A stretch of 64,000 nucleotides of DNA from Collinsella aerofaciens (GCF_019131995.1 NZ_JAHONA010000003.1:62001-126000), one strand, 5' to 3'. Positions 16,910 through 26,047 are shown, counted from the first letter of the stretch. A program made the numbers and translations. Notes: generated by a model from the letters alone, not told the origin.

Positions 16910-18415
16910 ATGGCGCACGAGCAGCACACCTATATCTGCATCGACCTCAAGACGTTTTATGCCAGCGTCGAGTGCGTCGACCGTGGGCTCGATCCGCTCA
17001 CCACCAACCTGGTCGTTGCCGACGAATCGCGCGGGCGCACGACCATCTGCCTCGCCATCACACAGGCTATGAAGGACTTAGGGATTCACAACCGCTGCCG
17101 CCTATTTGAGATTCCCGATGGCATCGACTACATCACGGCCGTACCGCGCATGCAGCATTACATGGAGGTGTCGGCGAAAATCTACGGTATCTATCTGGAA
17201 TACGTCAGCCCCCAGGACGTGCACGTCTACTCCATCGACGAATGCTTTATCGACGTGACGCCCTATCTGGACCTCTACCATACCGACGCTGAAGGCTTCG
17301 CCTGCATGCTGCGCGACGAGGTCCTGGCACGCACCGGCATCACGGCAACGGTTGGCATCGGCCCCAACCTATTCCAAGCCAAGGTGGCACTCGACATTAC
17401 CGCCAAGCACGTACCCAGCCGCATCGGCATACTCGACGACGAGACCTTTCGCAAGGAGATCTGGCCCCATCGCCCCATCACCGACATCTGGGGCATCGGC
17501 CCCGGCGTGGCGGCCCGTCTCGAGAAATACGGCGTCTACGATCTGATGGGCGTCGCGGCGCTCGACGAAAACCTGCTTTACGACGAGCTCGGCGTCAATG
17601 CCGAGTATCTCATCGACCACGCCTTCGGGCGCGAGCCGACAACCATCGCCGATATTCAGGCCTATCGCCCACAGGCAACCTCAACAACCACGGGGCAAGT
17701 GCTATCGAAAGGCTATGCCTATGAGCAGGCCTACACCGTCTTGCGCGAGATGGTCGACAACGCCGTGTTGGACTTAGTCGATAAGCACGTGGTCTGCGAC
17801 AGCATCTCGCTCTTCGTAGGTTATGCGAGCGAACGAGCCGACATACGCCGCCTCGACGCCAGCGGCACGGCGCAATATGTAGACGGATGCGGGCATTTGC
17901 GTTCGAGCACGTCGAGCATAGAACCCGCCGCAACCGCCGGCCCCGAGCTCGCACCCCGTGCGCCCAAGCCCGTCCAACGCGATGACGAACGGCACCGCCT
18001 GGTGCGCGAAGCACAGGCAATCGACGGCATCTTTGTGGGAGAGCACGGCGGCAAACCGCGTGGTGGCTACGCCGCACTCTTTGCACACTCTAACGCCTCG
18101 CGAAAGCTGCCCGAGCGCACCAATTCGTTTAAGAAGATTATGGGCTATTTCGATGAGCTCTGGGCGCAGACCGTCGATCCCAAACGCCCGGTCAAACGCA
18201 TCAACCTGGGATTTGGCAACCTCATGCCCGAGGAATTTGCCACTATCGACCTGTTTAGCGATGTTAAGGCGGATGAGCGCGAGCGCGACCTGGCGCGCGC
18301 CGTCCTGGCCGTGAAGGGCAAGTACGGCAAGAACGCCCTGGTCAAGGGATTAAGCTTTACCGCCGGCGCCACCGCACGCGAACGCAACGATCAGGTAGGA
18401 GGACATCGTGCCTAA
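16910..18415 (+). CDS. Y-family DNA polymerase (UmuC/UvrX type)
   Basis: A 501-residue translesion polymerase of the ImpB/MucB/SamB family. ICIDLKTFYASVE holds the first metal-binding Asp, and VYSIDECFIDVT holds the catalytic Asp-Glu pair. The helix-hairpin-helix segment is ITDIWGIGPGVAARLEKYG, and the little-finger region follows. Two parts of the C-terminal half (about residues 320-375) look like an insertion rich in Pro, Ala and Arg. The start at 16910 has AAAGGA upstream; an in-frame ATG at 16889 lacks an SD. A LexA box and a strong promoter lie just ahead. It overlaps the YolD-like gene by eight bases, the usual pairing in Gram-positives. Confidence 0.92.
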   Translation: MAHEQHTYICIDLKTFYASVECVDRGLDPLTTNLVVADESRGRTTICLAITQAMKDLGIHNRCRLFEIPDGIDYITAVPRMQHYMEVSAKIYGIYLEYVSPQDVHVYSIDECFIDVTPYLDLYHTDAEGFACMLRDEVLARTGITATVGIGPNLFQAKVALDITAKHVPSRIGILDDETFRKEIWPHRPITDIWGIGPGVAARLEKYGVYDLMGVAALDENLLYDELGVNAEYLIDHAFGREPTTIADIQAYRPQATSTTTGQVLSKGYAYEQAYTVLREMVDNAVLDLVDKHVVCDSISLFVGYASERADIRRLDASGTAQYVDGCGHLRSSTSSIEPAATAGPELAPRAPKPVQRDDERHRLVREAQAIDGIFVGEHGGKPRGGYAALFAHSNASRKLPERTNSFKKIMGYFDELWAQTVDPKRPVKRINLGFGNLMPEEFATIDLFSDVKADERERDLARAVLAVKGKYGKNALVKGLSFTAGATARERNDQVGGHRA

Positions 18416-18833
18416 GTCCCAACAACAGCCGATGCGGCCACCGACGCCTTTTGAACGCCTAGCGGACCCCGAGGGAAGACGTCGCTCCGCCGACCCCAAG
18501 CTCACCGCCAACGGTGCTGTGCGCGCCAACCGCGCCGCACAGTTTATGCCCTTTGCCGCCCTCACGGGATACTACGAGCTCGTGCGCAAACAAGAGATCA
18601 CTGTTGAGCCCAAATGCGAACTCACGGAAGAAAAAGCCCTCGAGCTTTCGAAAAAGCTCGAGGGCATCAAACGCGGCGACCTGGTGCGCGTCACCTATTA
18701 CGATACGTACGGCTATCGTAGCCGCACGGGCATCCTTGACGAGGTGCTCCCTGCCTTCAAGCTCCTCAAGCTCAAAGATATCGCCATCGACTTCGACGAC
18801 ATCCAGGACATCGAGCTACGCGGACGAGCCTAG
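18408..18833 (+). CDS. YolD-like protein
   Basis: A 141-residue YolD-domain protein. The family segment RAAQFMPFAALTGYYELVRKQE is near residues 42-63, and the C-terminal half is a small beta-rich domain (LVRVTYYDTYGYRSRTGILD). YolD proteins are found beside UvrX/YqjW polymerases and are thought to modulate them. The gene overlaps the polymerase by eight bases with AGGAGG before the ATG, so both proteins are made from one SOS-controlled message. The exact biochemical role is not known for the family. Confidence 0.88.
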   Translation: MPKSQQQPMRPPTPFERLADPEGRRRSADPKLTANGAVRANRAAQFMPFAALTGYYELVRKQEITVEPKCELTEEKALELSKKLEGIKRGDLVRVTYYDTYGYRSRTGILDEVLPAFKLLKLKDIAIDFDDIQDIELRGRA

Positions 18834-18859
18834 ACAAGGACGCGCATCCAAGGCAAGGC

Positions 18860-19243
18860 CTACAGCGTCATGACGTAGTAACCCGCATCTCTCACGGCAG
18901 CCTCAAGGACACCGCGATCGATCGGCCGCTTGGAGCGCACGCGCGCTGTGTGGTCCGCATACGTCACCGTTGCCCACACGCCATCCAGCGCATTGAGGGC
19001 ATTGGCTACGTTCTGAGCGCAGCCGTCACAGCTCATGCCGCCGATGAGTAGCTCATCGCTATAGGGATAGTGCGATGCATCGGTATCCACCACAACAACC
19101 TTTTTGGCCTTCTTACCGCTCGCGCCATCGCTGCAGCAGCTCTTTCCGTGTGTCGAAGCGACAATGCGACGCAGTCCAAAAAACATGCCGACGGCAATGA
19201 CGGCCAACACGATGAGATTCGCAGGGTTGAGCAAGTCGCTCAT
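18860..19243 (-). CDS. membrane-anchored heavy-metal-associated (HMA) domain protein
   Basis: A 127-residue protein. It starts with a hydrophobic helix (NLIVLAVIAVGMFFGL, about residues 7-22), then a linker with CC and lysines, then an HMA fold from about residue 60. The metal loop is GGMSCDGCAQ, with the two cysteines of the CxxC motif. Such domains bind Cu(I) and pass it to P-type ATPases. The start is set at 19243 because GGGG lies five bases upstream, inside the longer ATG reading from 19258. A CsoR-type palindrome 30 bases upstream suggests copper control. No copper ATPase is nearby. Confidence 0.85.
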   Translation of the reverse strand: MSDLLNPANLIVLAVIAVGMFFGLRRIVASTHGKSCCSDGASGKKAKKVVVVDTDASHYPYSDELLIGGMSCDGCAQNVANALNALDGVWATVTYADHTARVRSKRPIDRGVLEAAVRDAGYYVMTL

Positions 19244-19272
19244 GCGTTCCCCTTTCAAGTAGCACTATCTAG

Positions 19273-19289
19273 ATACCCCCATGGGGTGT
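19273..19289. promoter_or_regulatory. CsoR-type copper operator
   Basis: ATACCCCCATGGGGTGT is a near-perfect palindrome of the C4/G4 form bound by CsoR copper repressors. It lies 30 bases upstream of the HMA-domain gene. No csoR gene is in the window, so the repressor would be encoded elsewhere. Confidence 0.65.
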
Positions 19290-19351
19290 CCTCATCTTAA
19301 CCCAAAATCGTGTCCGTTCGGTCAATTAGTTTCCCTCTTCAAACTTTTTTG

Positions 19352-19379
19352 TTGACCATGGCTTACTTTCGTGTATAAG
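19352..19379 (+). promoter_or_regulatory. promoter of the DUF3793-flavodoxin operon
   Basis: TTGACC (19352-19357) and TATAAG (19374-19379) are separated by 16 bases, 40 bases before the GTG start. Confidence 0.7.
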
Positions 19380-19418
19380 TTTTCCTAGGCTAACAACTGA
19401 GGACCAGAAAGGAGCATC

Positions 19419-20123
19419 GTGACTCGAACCATTGACATCCCAACATACCAAACGGCTGTCGTGCGCAACTGCTCCCCTACGCTCGCAGGTATCAAGCCGG
19501 CTTCGCTCTTTACCTATCCCGGCGTTTACGCCAACCAAAACGGAAAACCCGGCGCCGCCCATATCGAAGAGCGACGCTCTCGCCTGCTCGCCGTCATAGC
19601 CCAATGCAACCGCGAGCTCCAGCCACTCGGAATCCATATGAGCGTTTTGGTCTGGCGCCCCTGCGGAGCGCTCATCTATGTGTATCGCCCTGCGGACCTC
19701 ATGCGATACCTCTCCGACCCCCGTGCCACGACGGCGCTAGCCGCCGAAGGTTACGATGTCCACAACCTGCCCGCATCCCTGGTGCATCTCGCCGCGCGCA
19801 TCACGCTGGCAAGCAGCAATGCCGCAGAGAGCGCCTATGACGGCAGCGTCTGCGCGCTAGCGCGAAATAGGCACTGCGATACGGGGTGCATGTGCGAGTT
19901 CCCCCACGAAATTGGCTATTTTTTGGGCTATCCCTACGAAGATGTCCATCAGTTTATCGTCCAGCACGGCGAAAACTATAAGGTCTTTGGCGCATGGAAG
20001 GTATACACAAACGTTGAGCAGGCGCTCACGACCTTCGATTCCTATCGTGCATGCACGCAATACCTTACCTACATCTATCAACAGGGCTGCACCCTGGAAC
20101 AACTTGTCCAGGCAACCCGATAG
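19419..20123 (+). CDS. DUF3793 family protein
   Basis: A 234-residue protein of the DUF3793 family, marked by FPHEIGYFLGYPYEDVHQFI near residue 165 and the following GENYKVFGAWKVY. It starts at GTG with AAAGGAG six bases upstream. The family is common in strict anaerobes and its function is unknown. Several cysteines (CDTGCMC) just before the conserved segment could bind metal. It is followed after 46 bases by a flavodoxin gene on the same strand. This pairing is recurrent in gut anaerobes from memory and suggests a redox or iron-linked task, but no activity is established. Confidence 0.88.
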   Translation: MTRTIDIPTYQTAVVRNCSPTLAGIKPASLFTYPGVYANQNGKPGAAHIEERRSRLLAVIAQCNRELQPLGIHMSVLVWRPCGALIYVYRPADLMRYLSDPRATTALAAEGYDVHNLPASLVHLAARITLASSNAAESAYDGSVCALARNRHCDTGCMCEFPHEIGYFLGYPYEDVHQFIVQHGENYKVFGAWKVYTNVEQALTTFDSYRACTQYLTYIYQQGCTLEQLVQATR

Positions 20124-20169
20124 AGCATACAAAACGCGGCCGCACGCCGCGCAACCGAAAGGAAAACAT

Positions 20170-20589
20170 ATGAGCAAGATCGCAGTCGTCTACTGGAGCG
20201 GTACAGGCAACACCGAGGCCATGGCAAACTTCGTTGCCGAGGGCGCAACCGGTGCCGGCGCCGAGGCAGAGGTCATCTCCTGCGCCGACTTCTCCGCCGA
20301 CAAGGCCGCCAACTATGACGCCATTGCCTTCGGCTGCCCCGCCATGGGTTCCGAGGAGCTTGAGTATGACGAGTTCCAGCCTATGTGGGACGAGGTCAAG
20401 GAGACCCTCGGTGACAAGAAAGTCGTCCTCTTTGGCTCTTATTCGTGGGCCGAGGGCGAGTGGATGGACAACTGGAAGGCCGATGCCGACGAGGCCGGCG
20501 TCAACGTCGCAGATTCCGTCATCTGCTACGACGCACCCGACGACGAGGGCGAAGCGGCCTGCAAGGCCCTGGGAGCGGAGCTGGCCTAA
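20170..20589 (+). CDS. flavodoxin
   Basis: A 139-residue short-chain flavodoxin, similar to clostridial types. The FMN phosphate loop is WSGTGNTEAMA at residues 9-19. The FMN ring loops are GCPAMGSEELEY and GSYSWAEGEWMDNW. It carries one electron between ferredoxin-type partners in the cytosol. It is preceded by GAAAGGAAAA and closes the DUF3793 operon. The terminator follows at 20663-20695. Acidic residues dominate its surface, as usual for flavodoxins. Confidence 0.93.
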   Translation: MSKIAVVYWSGTGNTEAMANFVAEGATGAGAEAEVISCADFSADKAANYDAIAFGCPAMGSEELEYDEFQPMWDEVKETLGDKKVVLFGSYSWAEGEWMDNWKADADEAGVNVADSVICYDAPDDEGEAACKALGAELA

Positions 20590-20662
20590 CGAAGCCGTCA
20601 GAAAGTCGCAAGGCAACTGACAGCCGAGTGCCGTACAACAACAGTCGCTCATGCCCAAACAA

Positions 20663-20695
20663 AAACGGGGGCCGGATACTATCCGGTCCCCGTTT
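20663..20695. terminator. bidirectional terminator
   Basis: AAACGGGGGCCGGAT at 20663-20677 pairs with 20681-20695, one G-U pair, loop ACT. The T-rich tail TTTGTTAT on the plus side serves the flavodoxin gene, and the A tract on the other side serves the ABC operon from the minus strand. Confidence 0.75.
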
Positions 20696-20721
20696 GTTAT
20701 ATCGACAACCTCGATGCGCCG

Positions 20722-21474
20722 CTACGAGATATTGCCCAAGAACGCCTTGGTGCGTTCGCTCTTGGGATGGTCGAAAACCTCGCTCGGCGTGCCCTCCTCC
20801 ACGATAACGCCGCCGTCCATAAAGACAACGCGGTCGGCGACGTCGCGGGCAAAGCCCATTTCGTGCGTCACGACGATCATGGTCATGCCGTCGCGTGCCA
20901 GGTCGCGCATGACACCCAGAACGTCGCGGACGAGCTCGGGGTCGAGCGCCGACGTAGCCTCGTCAAAGAGCATGACGTGAGGGTTCATCGACAAGGCACG
21001 GGCGATGGCCACGCGCTGCTGCTGACCGCCCGAAAGCTGGCTCGGCATAAAGTCGATACGCTCGGCAAGACCGACCTTGGTCAGCTCCTCGACGGCAATC
21101 TTTTCGGCCTCTTCCTTGCTGCGCTTGAGCACCTTTTGCTGCGCGAGCATGACGTTCTTTTTGACTGACAGGTGCGGGAACAGGTTGAACTGCTGAAAGA
21201 CCATGCCCAAGTGCGTGCGCACTTTGTTGAGGTCGACACCCTTGGCGCACACATCCACGCCCTCAACGATGATCGAGCCGCTCGTGGGATGCTCCAGACG
21301 ATTGATGCAGCGAAGCATCGTCGACTTGCCCGAGCCCGAAGGACCCAGGACTACGACGACCTCGCCCTTGTGCACATCCAGATCGATATCGCGCAGGACC
21401 ACGTTATCGCCAAAGGCCTTCTGGAGATTCTTGATGCTGACGACGACCTCGTTCGAGTTATTGGTTTCGCTCAT
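20722..21474 (-). CDS. polar amino-acid ABC transporter ATPase
   Basis: A 250-residue GlnQ/HisP-type ATPase. Walker A is [10 protein letters not shown] at about residues 39-48, the Q-loop lies in [11 protein letters not shown], the signature is [15 protein letters not shown], Walker B is [14 protein letters not shown], and the H-loop is [16 protein letters not shown]. It drives uptake of a polar amino acid with the permease encoded 12 bases upstream and the lipoprotein beyond it. It is the last gene of the operon. The substrate, for example glutamine, arginine or cystine, cannot be read from sequence. Confidence 0.93.
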   Translation of the reverse strand: MSETNNSNEVVVSIKNLQKAFGDNVVLRDIDLDVHKGEVVVVLGPSGSGKSTMLRCINRLEHPTSGSIIVEGVDVCAKGVDLNKVRTHLGMVFQQFNLFPHLSVKKNVMLAQQKVLKRSKEEAEKIAVEELTKVGLAERIDFMPSQLSGGQQQRVAIARALSMNPHVMLFDEATSALDPELVRDVLGVMRDLARDGMTMIVVTHEMGFARDVADRVVFMDGGVIVEEGTPSEVFDHPKSERTKAFLGNIS

Positions 21475-21486
21475 AATAGAACCTCC

Positions 21487-22848
21487 TTACAGACCAGCGA
21501 TATGGTCGGCGGGCGTCGCGACAACCTGTCCGGCGCTCTTGGTGGGACGCTTCTTTTTGGTTTCGGCCGTGCCCAAAAGCCTCGCCTCAAGACCGCTCAC
21601 CAAGCGTGCAAGCGGCAGGGTAATGACCAGATAGAACAGGGCGGCAACCACATACGGCGTGATGGAGCCCGTCGTGGCCACGATGGTGCGGGCGTTCATG
21701 ACGATCTCGACCACGCCCACGGCCGCGAGCAGCGACGTATCCTTGTAAAGCAGGATAAACTCGCTGGTCAGCGTAGGCAGGACATTGCGGAACGTCTGCG
21801 GAATCATAACGTAGAGCAGCGTCTGGAAGGCATTCATGCCCAGCGAGCGAGCGGCCTCGTTTTGGCCCTTGGGGATCGACTGAATACCGGCGCGGAAGAT
21901 CTCGCACAGGTAGGCGGACGAGTTCATGGCCATGACGATAACGCCCAAAACATAGTCGTCCACCTTGACGCCGGCCAACGGCAGACCGAAGAACGCGATA
22001 TAGATCTGCAGGAACGCCGGCGTACCGCGAATGATATTCACGTAGATGCCGGCGAGGCAGCGCAGGATGCGCGACTTGGAGATGCGCATAAGCGACAGGG
22101 CAAAGCCAAAGGGAATTGCCAGCGGAAACGCCACGAGCACGATCGAAAGCGACATAAGGAAGCCCTTGAAGACGATCGGCAGGCTCTGGACCAAAATGAC
22201 CGGGTTCAGGAACAGGCGCAGGAACATATTGGAGTTCCACGCCTCGACCCACGGCTGCTCCTTAAGGTCGGCCAGGAAGTTATCGAAGGCCGTCACGCCC
22301 TTGATCTCCACCGACGGAATCTTGGAGATCTTCTTGGTCGAACCGTCGGCGAGCGTATAGGTGCCGCTAAAGGCCTCATCGCCGCCCTCGACGGGAAACG
22401 TCACACCGTAAACCTCGACGCGGAAATAGCCGCCGGCAGGCGCCGTCTCGCCAAAGTCAATCTTGAGCGTCTGGCCGTCAGCCTTGCACGTGGGCTTCAT
22501 GGGCGTACGATCCATGAGGTCCTCGCCCGAGAGCATCGTCAATCGCGTGTCATCGGTACCAAACGTCGTGCCGTCGACAAACGTCAGCGAAAGACCGCTC
22601 AGCTCCTCGTCGGCATCGGCCTGAACTTCCCAAGTGATGCGCGTCTCGGTGCCGCCGACCACATCGCTACCCGAACCGGTATTGGGTCGGGCGGTAATCT
22701 TTGCGGTCTCAAGCGCCTGGGCGGTCGTGGGCACGCAGGCCCCCGCGCATACCAGGGCGAGCGCCACAGCCAGGGCACAGGCCAGCTTTTGGAGCATCGA
22801 GGGCAGTGGAAAACGCTGCTCCGCGGCCCCTTTGTTCAGTCGAGACAA
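21487..22848 (-). CDS. amino-acid ABC permease fused to a secreted N-terminal domain
   Basis: A 453-residue fusion. After a signal sequence (MLQKLACALAVALALVCAGA, starting 17 residues in) comes an extracytoplasmic, beta-rich region of about 190 residues. The rest is a HisM/GlnP-type permease with about five helices, including the EAA loop near EAARSLGMNAFQTLLYVMIP. The start is set at a TTG at 22848 with AGGAG upstream. ATG codons at 22953 or 22797 lack a good SD at the right spacing. Permeases of this family are usually only about 220-300 residues. The extra domain may bind substrate or peptidoglycan, which is inference. Confidence 0.8.
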   Translation of the reverse strand: MSRLNKGAAEQRFPLPSMLQKLACALAVALALVCAGACVPTTAQALETAKITARPNTGSGSDVVGGTETRITWEVQADADEELSGLSLTFVDGTTFGTDDTRLTMLSGEDLMDRTPMKPTCKADGQTLKIDFGETAPAGGYFRVEVYGVTFPVEGGDEAFSGTYTLADGSTKKISKIPSVEIKGVTAFDNFLADLKEQPWVEAWNSNMFLRLFLNPVILVQSLPIVFKGFLMSLSIVLVAFPLAIPFGFALSLMRISKSRILRCLAGIYVNIIRGTPAFLQIYIAFFGLPLAGVKVDDYVLGVIVMAMNSSAYLCEIFRAGIQSIPKGQNEAARSLGMNAFQTLLYVMIPQTFRNVLPTLTSEFILLYKDTSLLAAVGVVEIVMNARTIVATTGSITPYVVAALFYLVITLPLARLVSGLEARLLGTAETKKKRPTKSAGQVVATPADHIAGL

Positions 22849-22916
22849 GGTGGCTCCTATCGTAGAAGTTGCCGGCAAAAAGAGACGGAAACGCTCTCCG
22901 TCAAGAGAAGCGCAAA

Positions 22917-22944
22917 GGCCCTTTCCGCCAAAACGGAAAGGGCC
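22917..22944 (-). terminator. hairpin between binding-protein and permease genes
   Basis: GGCCCTTTCCG at 22917-22927 pairs perfectly with 22934-22944 around CCAAAA. The minus-strand tail is only TTTGCG, so it may be leaky. This would let the abundant lipoprotein be made in excess of the membrane parts. Confidence 0.65.
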
Positions 22945-22966
22945 CGCGCGCAATCAAGTAGTTATT

Positions 22967-23827
22967 TTACTTGATATTGTACTTAGCCATGAGGGCGTCG
23001 ACGGTACCGTCGTCGGTCAGGTCCTTGATAGCCTGGTTGATGTCGTCCTTGAGCTTGGTGTTGCCCTGGTTGATGGCGATGGCGTACTCCTCGCCGGTGC
23101 TGATCTGCTTGATGGTCTGGCAGGTGTTGAACTGCTCGGCGGTCAGCTGGCTCGCAACGGAGCGGTTGGTGACTACGGCGTCGCCCTTATCGGACTGCAG
23201 GGCGCTGAAGCACTCGGTGGCGTCCTTGTAGGGGACGATCTTGGCCTTGGGGAAGTTCTCCTGGGCAAAGGCCTCGGCGGTCGAGCCAGACTGGACGATG
23301 ATGGTAGCGTCGGCGTTGTTGAGCTTCTCGCTGTAGTTGTCGGCCGTGATGTCGGTGTTATCGACCTTGGTCACGATAGCCTGATCGTCCATGTAGTAGG
23401 AATCAGAGAAAGTGACTTCCTTCTCACGCTCGGGCGTGTCGGTGATAGCCGCGATGGAAACGTCATACTTGGCGCCCGAAGCGACGCCCGGAACCAGCGT
23501 GTCAAAGTCATTGTTGACATACTCGACATCCAGGCCCAGCTTGTCGCCGATAGCCTTGATGAGCTCAAGGTCAAAGCCCTGATAATCGCCGTTGTCATCT
23601 TTGTACTCAAACGGCGCGTACTCGGCAGAGGTGCCGACGGTCAGCGTGCCGTCCTTGACGAGCGCGTACTCCTTGGAGCCGTCGACCTTCTCGACCTTAG
23701 CGTCGTCAGAGCTGCTGGAACCGGCATCAGAACCAGAGGTGGCGTTGGACGAACCGCAGCCCGTCAGAGCAAGGGCGAGTGCCATAGCACCCGTGGCGGC
23801 AAATGCGCCAAGCTTCTTCAGCTTCAT
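22967..23827 (-). CDS. amino-acid ABC transporter substrate-binding lipoprotein
   Basis: A 286-residue SBP_bac_3 protein. The signal peptide ends in a lipobox (LALTGC, with Cys at about residue 23), followed by a Ser-rich linker. The mature domain begins with GTLTVGTSAEYAPFEYKDDNG, the usual opening of polar amino-acid binding proteins, and includes SIAAITDTPEREKEVTFSDSYY. It is anchored outside the membrane and delivers substrate to the permease. The start at 23827 has AAGGAG upstream; an earlier ATG at 23956 lacks one. It is the first gene of the operon. Confidence 0.92.
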   Translation of the reverse strand: MKLKKLGAFAATGAMALALALTGCGSSNATSGSDAGSSSSDDAKVEKVDGSKEYALVKDGTLTVGTSAEYAPFEYKDDNGDYQGFDLELIKAIGDKLGLDVEYVNNDFDTLVPGVASGAKYDVSIAAITDTPEREKEVTFSDSYYMDDQAIVTKVDNTDITADNYSEKLNNADATIIVQSGSTAEAFAQENFPKAKIVPYKDATECFSALQSDKGDAVVTNRSVASQLTAEQFNTCQTIKQISTGEEYAIAINQGNTKLKDDINQAIKDLTDDGTVDALMAKYNIK

Positions 23828-23884
23828 AATCAGTCTCCTTCCGGTGACCTCGTTTGATTCAGAGGTCTGCAAAAACTGATGGCT

Positions 23885-23913
23885 ATTATGCACCCGCTTG
23901 GGAGAATCTGCAA
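23885..23913 (-). promoter_or_regulatory. promoter of the amino-acid ABC operon
   Basis: On the minus strand TTGCAG (23913-23908) and CATAAT (23890-23885) are spaced by 17 bases, about 58 bases before the start codon. Confidence 0.6.
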
Positions 23914-23974
23914 TTAGAAAACTGATTGAAACAAACCCATAACGTGAATGGAACACTGCACTTTGTGACAGTCA

Positions 23975-24841
23975 TTACTGCTGCAACGACCTTAACAGTC
24001 TGATTTCAGCCGCATAACCTGCAAGTTCGTTCGGTGTCTCCAAAATGAATGGCAATGCGCGCAAGCGGCTATTCGATACAATATTCTGCATAACCTGCAT
24101 ACCGCCGCCAAACTCTTCACTACCCAAATAACCCTTACCGATGCATTCGTGGCGGTCCTTATGGGCGCCGCAAGGGTTCTTCGAATCGTTGATATGCACG
24201 GCGCGCAAGCGCTCGATACCCACCACGCGATCGAACTCGTCGAGTACGCCGTCCAGATCATGGATGATGTCGTAGCCGGCATCACTCACATGGCAGGTAT
24301 CCAGACACACGCCCAGCTTGGCCGACAGCTCTGGACGTCTGGCAGCAACACCCCCGATAATGCGCGCCAGCTCTTCAAAGCTACGGCCCACCTCGGTACC
24401 CTTTCCTGCCATGGTCTCGAGCAGCACCGTCGTCTGCTGCCCCTCAAACATCACCTGGCACAAGGTGTCGACGATCATCTGAATGCCGGCATCAGTCCCC
24501 TGCCCCACATGCGCGCCGGGGTGGAAGTTGTAATAGTTGCCGGGCAGTGCTTCCAGACGCTGCAAGTCCTCGGCCATTGCCTCCAGGGCAAACTCGCGCG
24601 CCCGCTCTTTGGCAGAACAGGGGTTGTAGGTATAGGGGGCATGCGCCACGAGTGGGCCAAAATCGTTTTGTTCCATAAGCTCGCGCAGGGCCGCCACATC
24701 ATCCATGTCAAGGTCTTTCGCCTTGCCGCCGCGCGGGTTGCGCGTAAAGAATGCAAAGGTATTGGCGCCAATGGACAGCGCCGTCTCCCCCATTGCCCGA
24801 TAGCCCTTCGTCGTCGAAAGATGACACCCAATCGTCAGCAT
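23975..24841 (-). CDS. nfo: endonuclease IV (AP endonuclease)
   Basis: A 288-residue TIM-barrel enzyme of the Nfo family, the usual length. Zinc ligands appear in [49 protein letters not shown] with [10 protein letters not shown], and FILETPNE. It cuts the DNA backbone 5' to abasic sites in base-excision repair. It appears to be monocistronic. A palindromic repeat begins 20 bases beyond its start codon, in its promoter region. Confidence 0.95.
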   Translation of the reverse strand: MLTIGCHLSTTKGYRAMGETALSIGANTFAFFTRNPRGGKAKDLDMDDVAALRELMEQNDFGPLVAHAPYTYNPCSAKERAREFALEAMAEDLQRLEALPGNYYNFHPGAHVGQGTDAGIQMIVDTLCQVMFEGQQTTVLLETMAGKGTEVGRSFEELARIIGGVAARRPELSAKLGVCLDTCHVSDAGYDIIHDLDGVLDEFDRVVGIERLRAVHINDSKNPCGAHKDRHECIGKGYLGSEEFGGGMQVMQNIVSNSRLRALPFILETPNELAGYAAEIRLLRSLQQ

Positions 24842-24860
24842 CTCCAGCTCCCCCTCATCA

Positions 24861-24943
24861 GTTGCGGTGAAATAGTTCCTGTTTGGCCCCTATTCTGCCG
24901 CAAACAGGAACTATTCCACCGCAACTTATAAAAGGGGCATCAG
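24861..24943. repeat. dispersed palindromic repeat, copy 1
   Basis: Arms 24861-24885 and 24901-24925 pair at 24 of 25 positions around 15 bases, followed by TTATAAAAGGGGCATCAG. A second copy in the same orientation is at 26048-26130. The loop GCCCCTATTCTGCCG is identical in both. It lies in the nfo upstream region. Confidence 0.88.
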
Positions 24944-25013
24944 AGATGCGGGCCGCCAAGCACTACGGCTACGGGCGCCAGCGTCATAATCCCCTATGCG
25001 TCAGCGCCAAGTC

Positions 25014-26033
25014 CTAGAGGGCCAGACGGATTGCATCGATAATGCGCGCGCAGCGCTGTGTGGCGGCAAGGGGCATGACGGGACTCTCGAGTTTCCCCGC
25101 CCGGATGAGCTGGGTCGCATGCTGGATTTCGCCGTAGAAATCATCGACCTCAAACGGGGCATTTATTTCGAGCATCCGTCCGTCGGAGTACTTCACATGG
25201 GCGAGCTCGGGGCGATGGAGACGCTCGATTTCCAACGAGCCCCGCTCGCAGGCAATCGTTAAGCGGCTTTCATATGCTGCTTTGCCGTCGCACACCATAT
25301 GAATGGGTATGCCGCCGACGCTCATACGGATCTCGTCGGCCCAATCCACGCGGCCGCCCGATACGTCACGCCAGCGAACTTCACGAGACGAAACATCGCA
25401 CGCACCCGCAAGTAGATCCTCAAACCACCCGACCGCATAGCAGCCCATGTCATATAGACAGCCACCCTGCAACGGGTCGAGCAGATAACTCGAAGGGGGC
25501 TCACCATAATCGAGTTTTTGCACGCTTTCAATCGAGACGATACGGCCGAGCTCGCCCGACGCAAGCAAGTCCTTCACGCGAGTGCGCATCGGGCAAAACC
25601 GATTTTTCATCGCCTCCATAAACAGCACGCCGCGCTCGCGAGAGGTGGAGGCAATCGAGAGAGCCTCTTCCTCACTCAAAACGGCCGGCTTTTCGCACAG
25701 TACGGCCTTTCCCGCGCGCAGTGCCCGACAGACCCAATGCGCATGCATGCCATGCGGAAGAGCCAAGTAGATTGCGTCGACATCGGGGTCGGCAATCAGC
25801 GCATCATAAGCCGCATCGCCGCTATCGTCAGCCGTGGCATAACTGCGCGCGGCGTCAATCGAAAACGCCCTGCAAAACTCCTCAACATGCGAAGGAGTGC
25901 GACCGGCGGCAGCCACAAGCCGTGCCCCGTCCACCTCCTTGAGCGACGATGCGAATCGATGCGAAATGTGTCCAGCGCCCAAAACGCCCCAGCGAACATC
26001 ACGCAAACCATCACATGAATCCCGATAGCCCAC
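25014..26033 (-). CDS. Gfo/Idh/MocA-family NAD(P)-dependent oxidoreductase
   Basis: A 339-residue dehydrogenase. The Rossmann fold opens with WGVLGAGHISHRFASSL near residue 16. The family's EKP lysine is in VLCEKPAVLS, and the C-terminal domain has GCLYDMGCYAV. It probably oxidises or reduces a sugar or cyclitol at the expense of NAD(P). The start is set at GTG 26033 with GGGGG five bases upstream. An in-frame ATG at 26111 lies inside a palindromic repeat and is not credible. The gene is bracketed by two copies of that repeat. Confidence 0.88.
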   Translation of the reverse strand: MGYRDSCDGLRDVRWGVLGAGHISHRFASSLKEVDGARLVAAAGRTPSHVEEFCRAFSIDAARSYATADDSGDAAYDALIADPDVDAIYLALPHGMHAHWVCRALRAGKAVLCEKPAVLSEEEALSIASTSRERGVLFMEAMKNRFCPMRTRVKDLLASGELGRIVSIESVQKLDYGEPPSSYLLDPLQGGCLYDMGCYAVGWFEDLLAGACDVSSREVRWRDVSGGRVDWADEIRMSVGGIPIHMVCDGKAAYESRLTIACERGSLEIERLHRPELAHVKYSDGRMLEINAPFEVDDFYGEIQHATQLIRAGKLESPVMPLAATQRCARIIDAIRLAL

Positions 26034-26047
26034 GACAGCCCCCTTCA

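Noticed and set aside
18860..19243. Truncated copper ATPase
   Set aside because: The protein has a complete HMA domain, its own start and an operator, but nothing resembling the ATPase core follows it.
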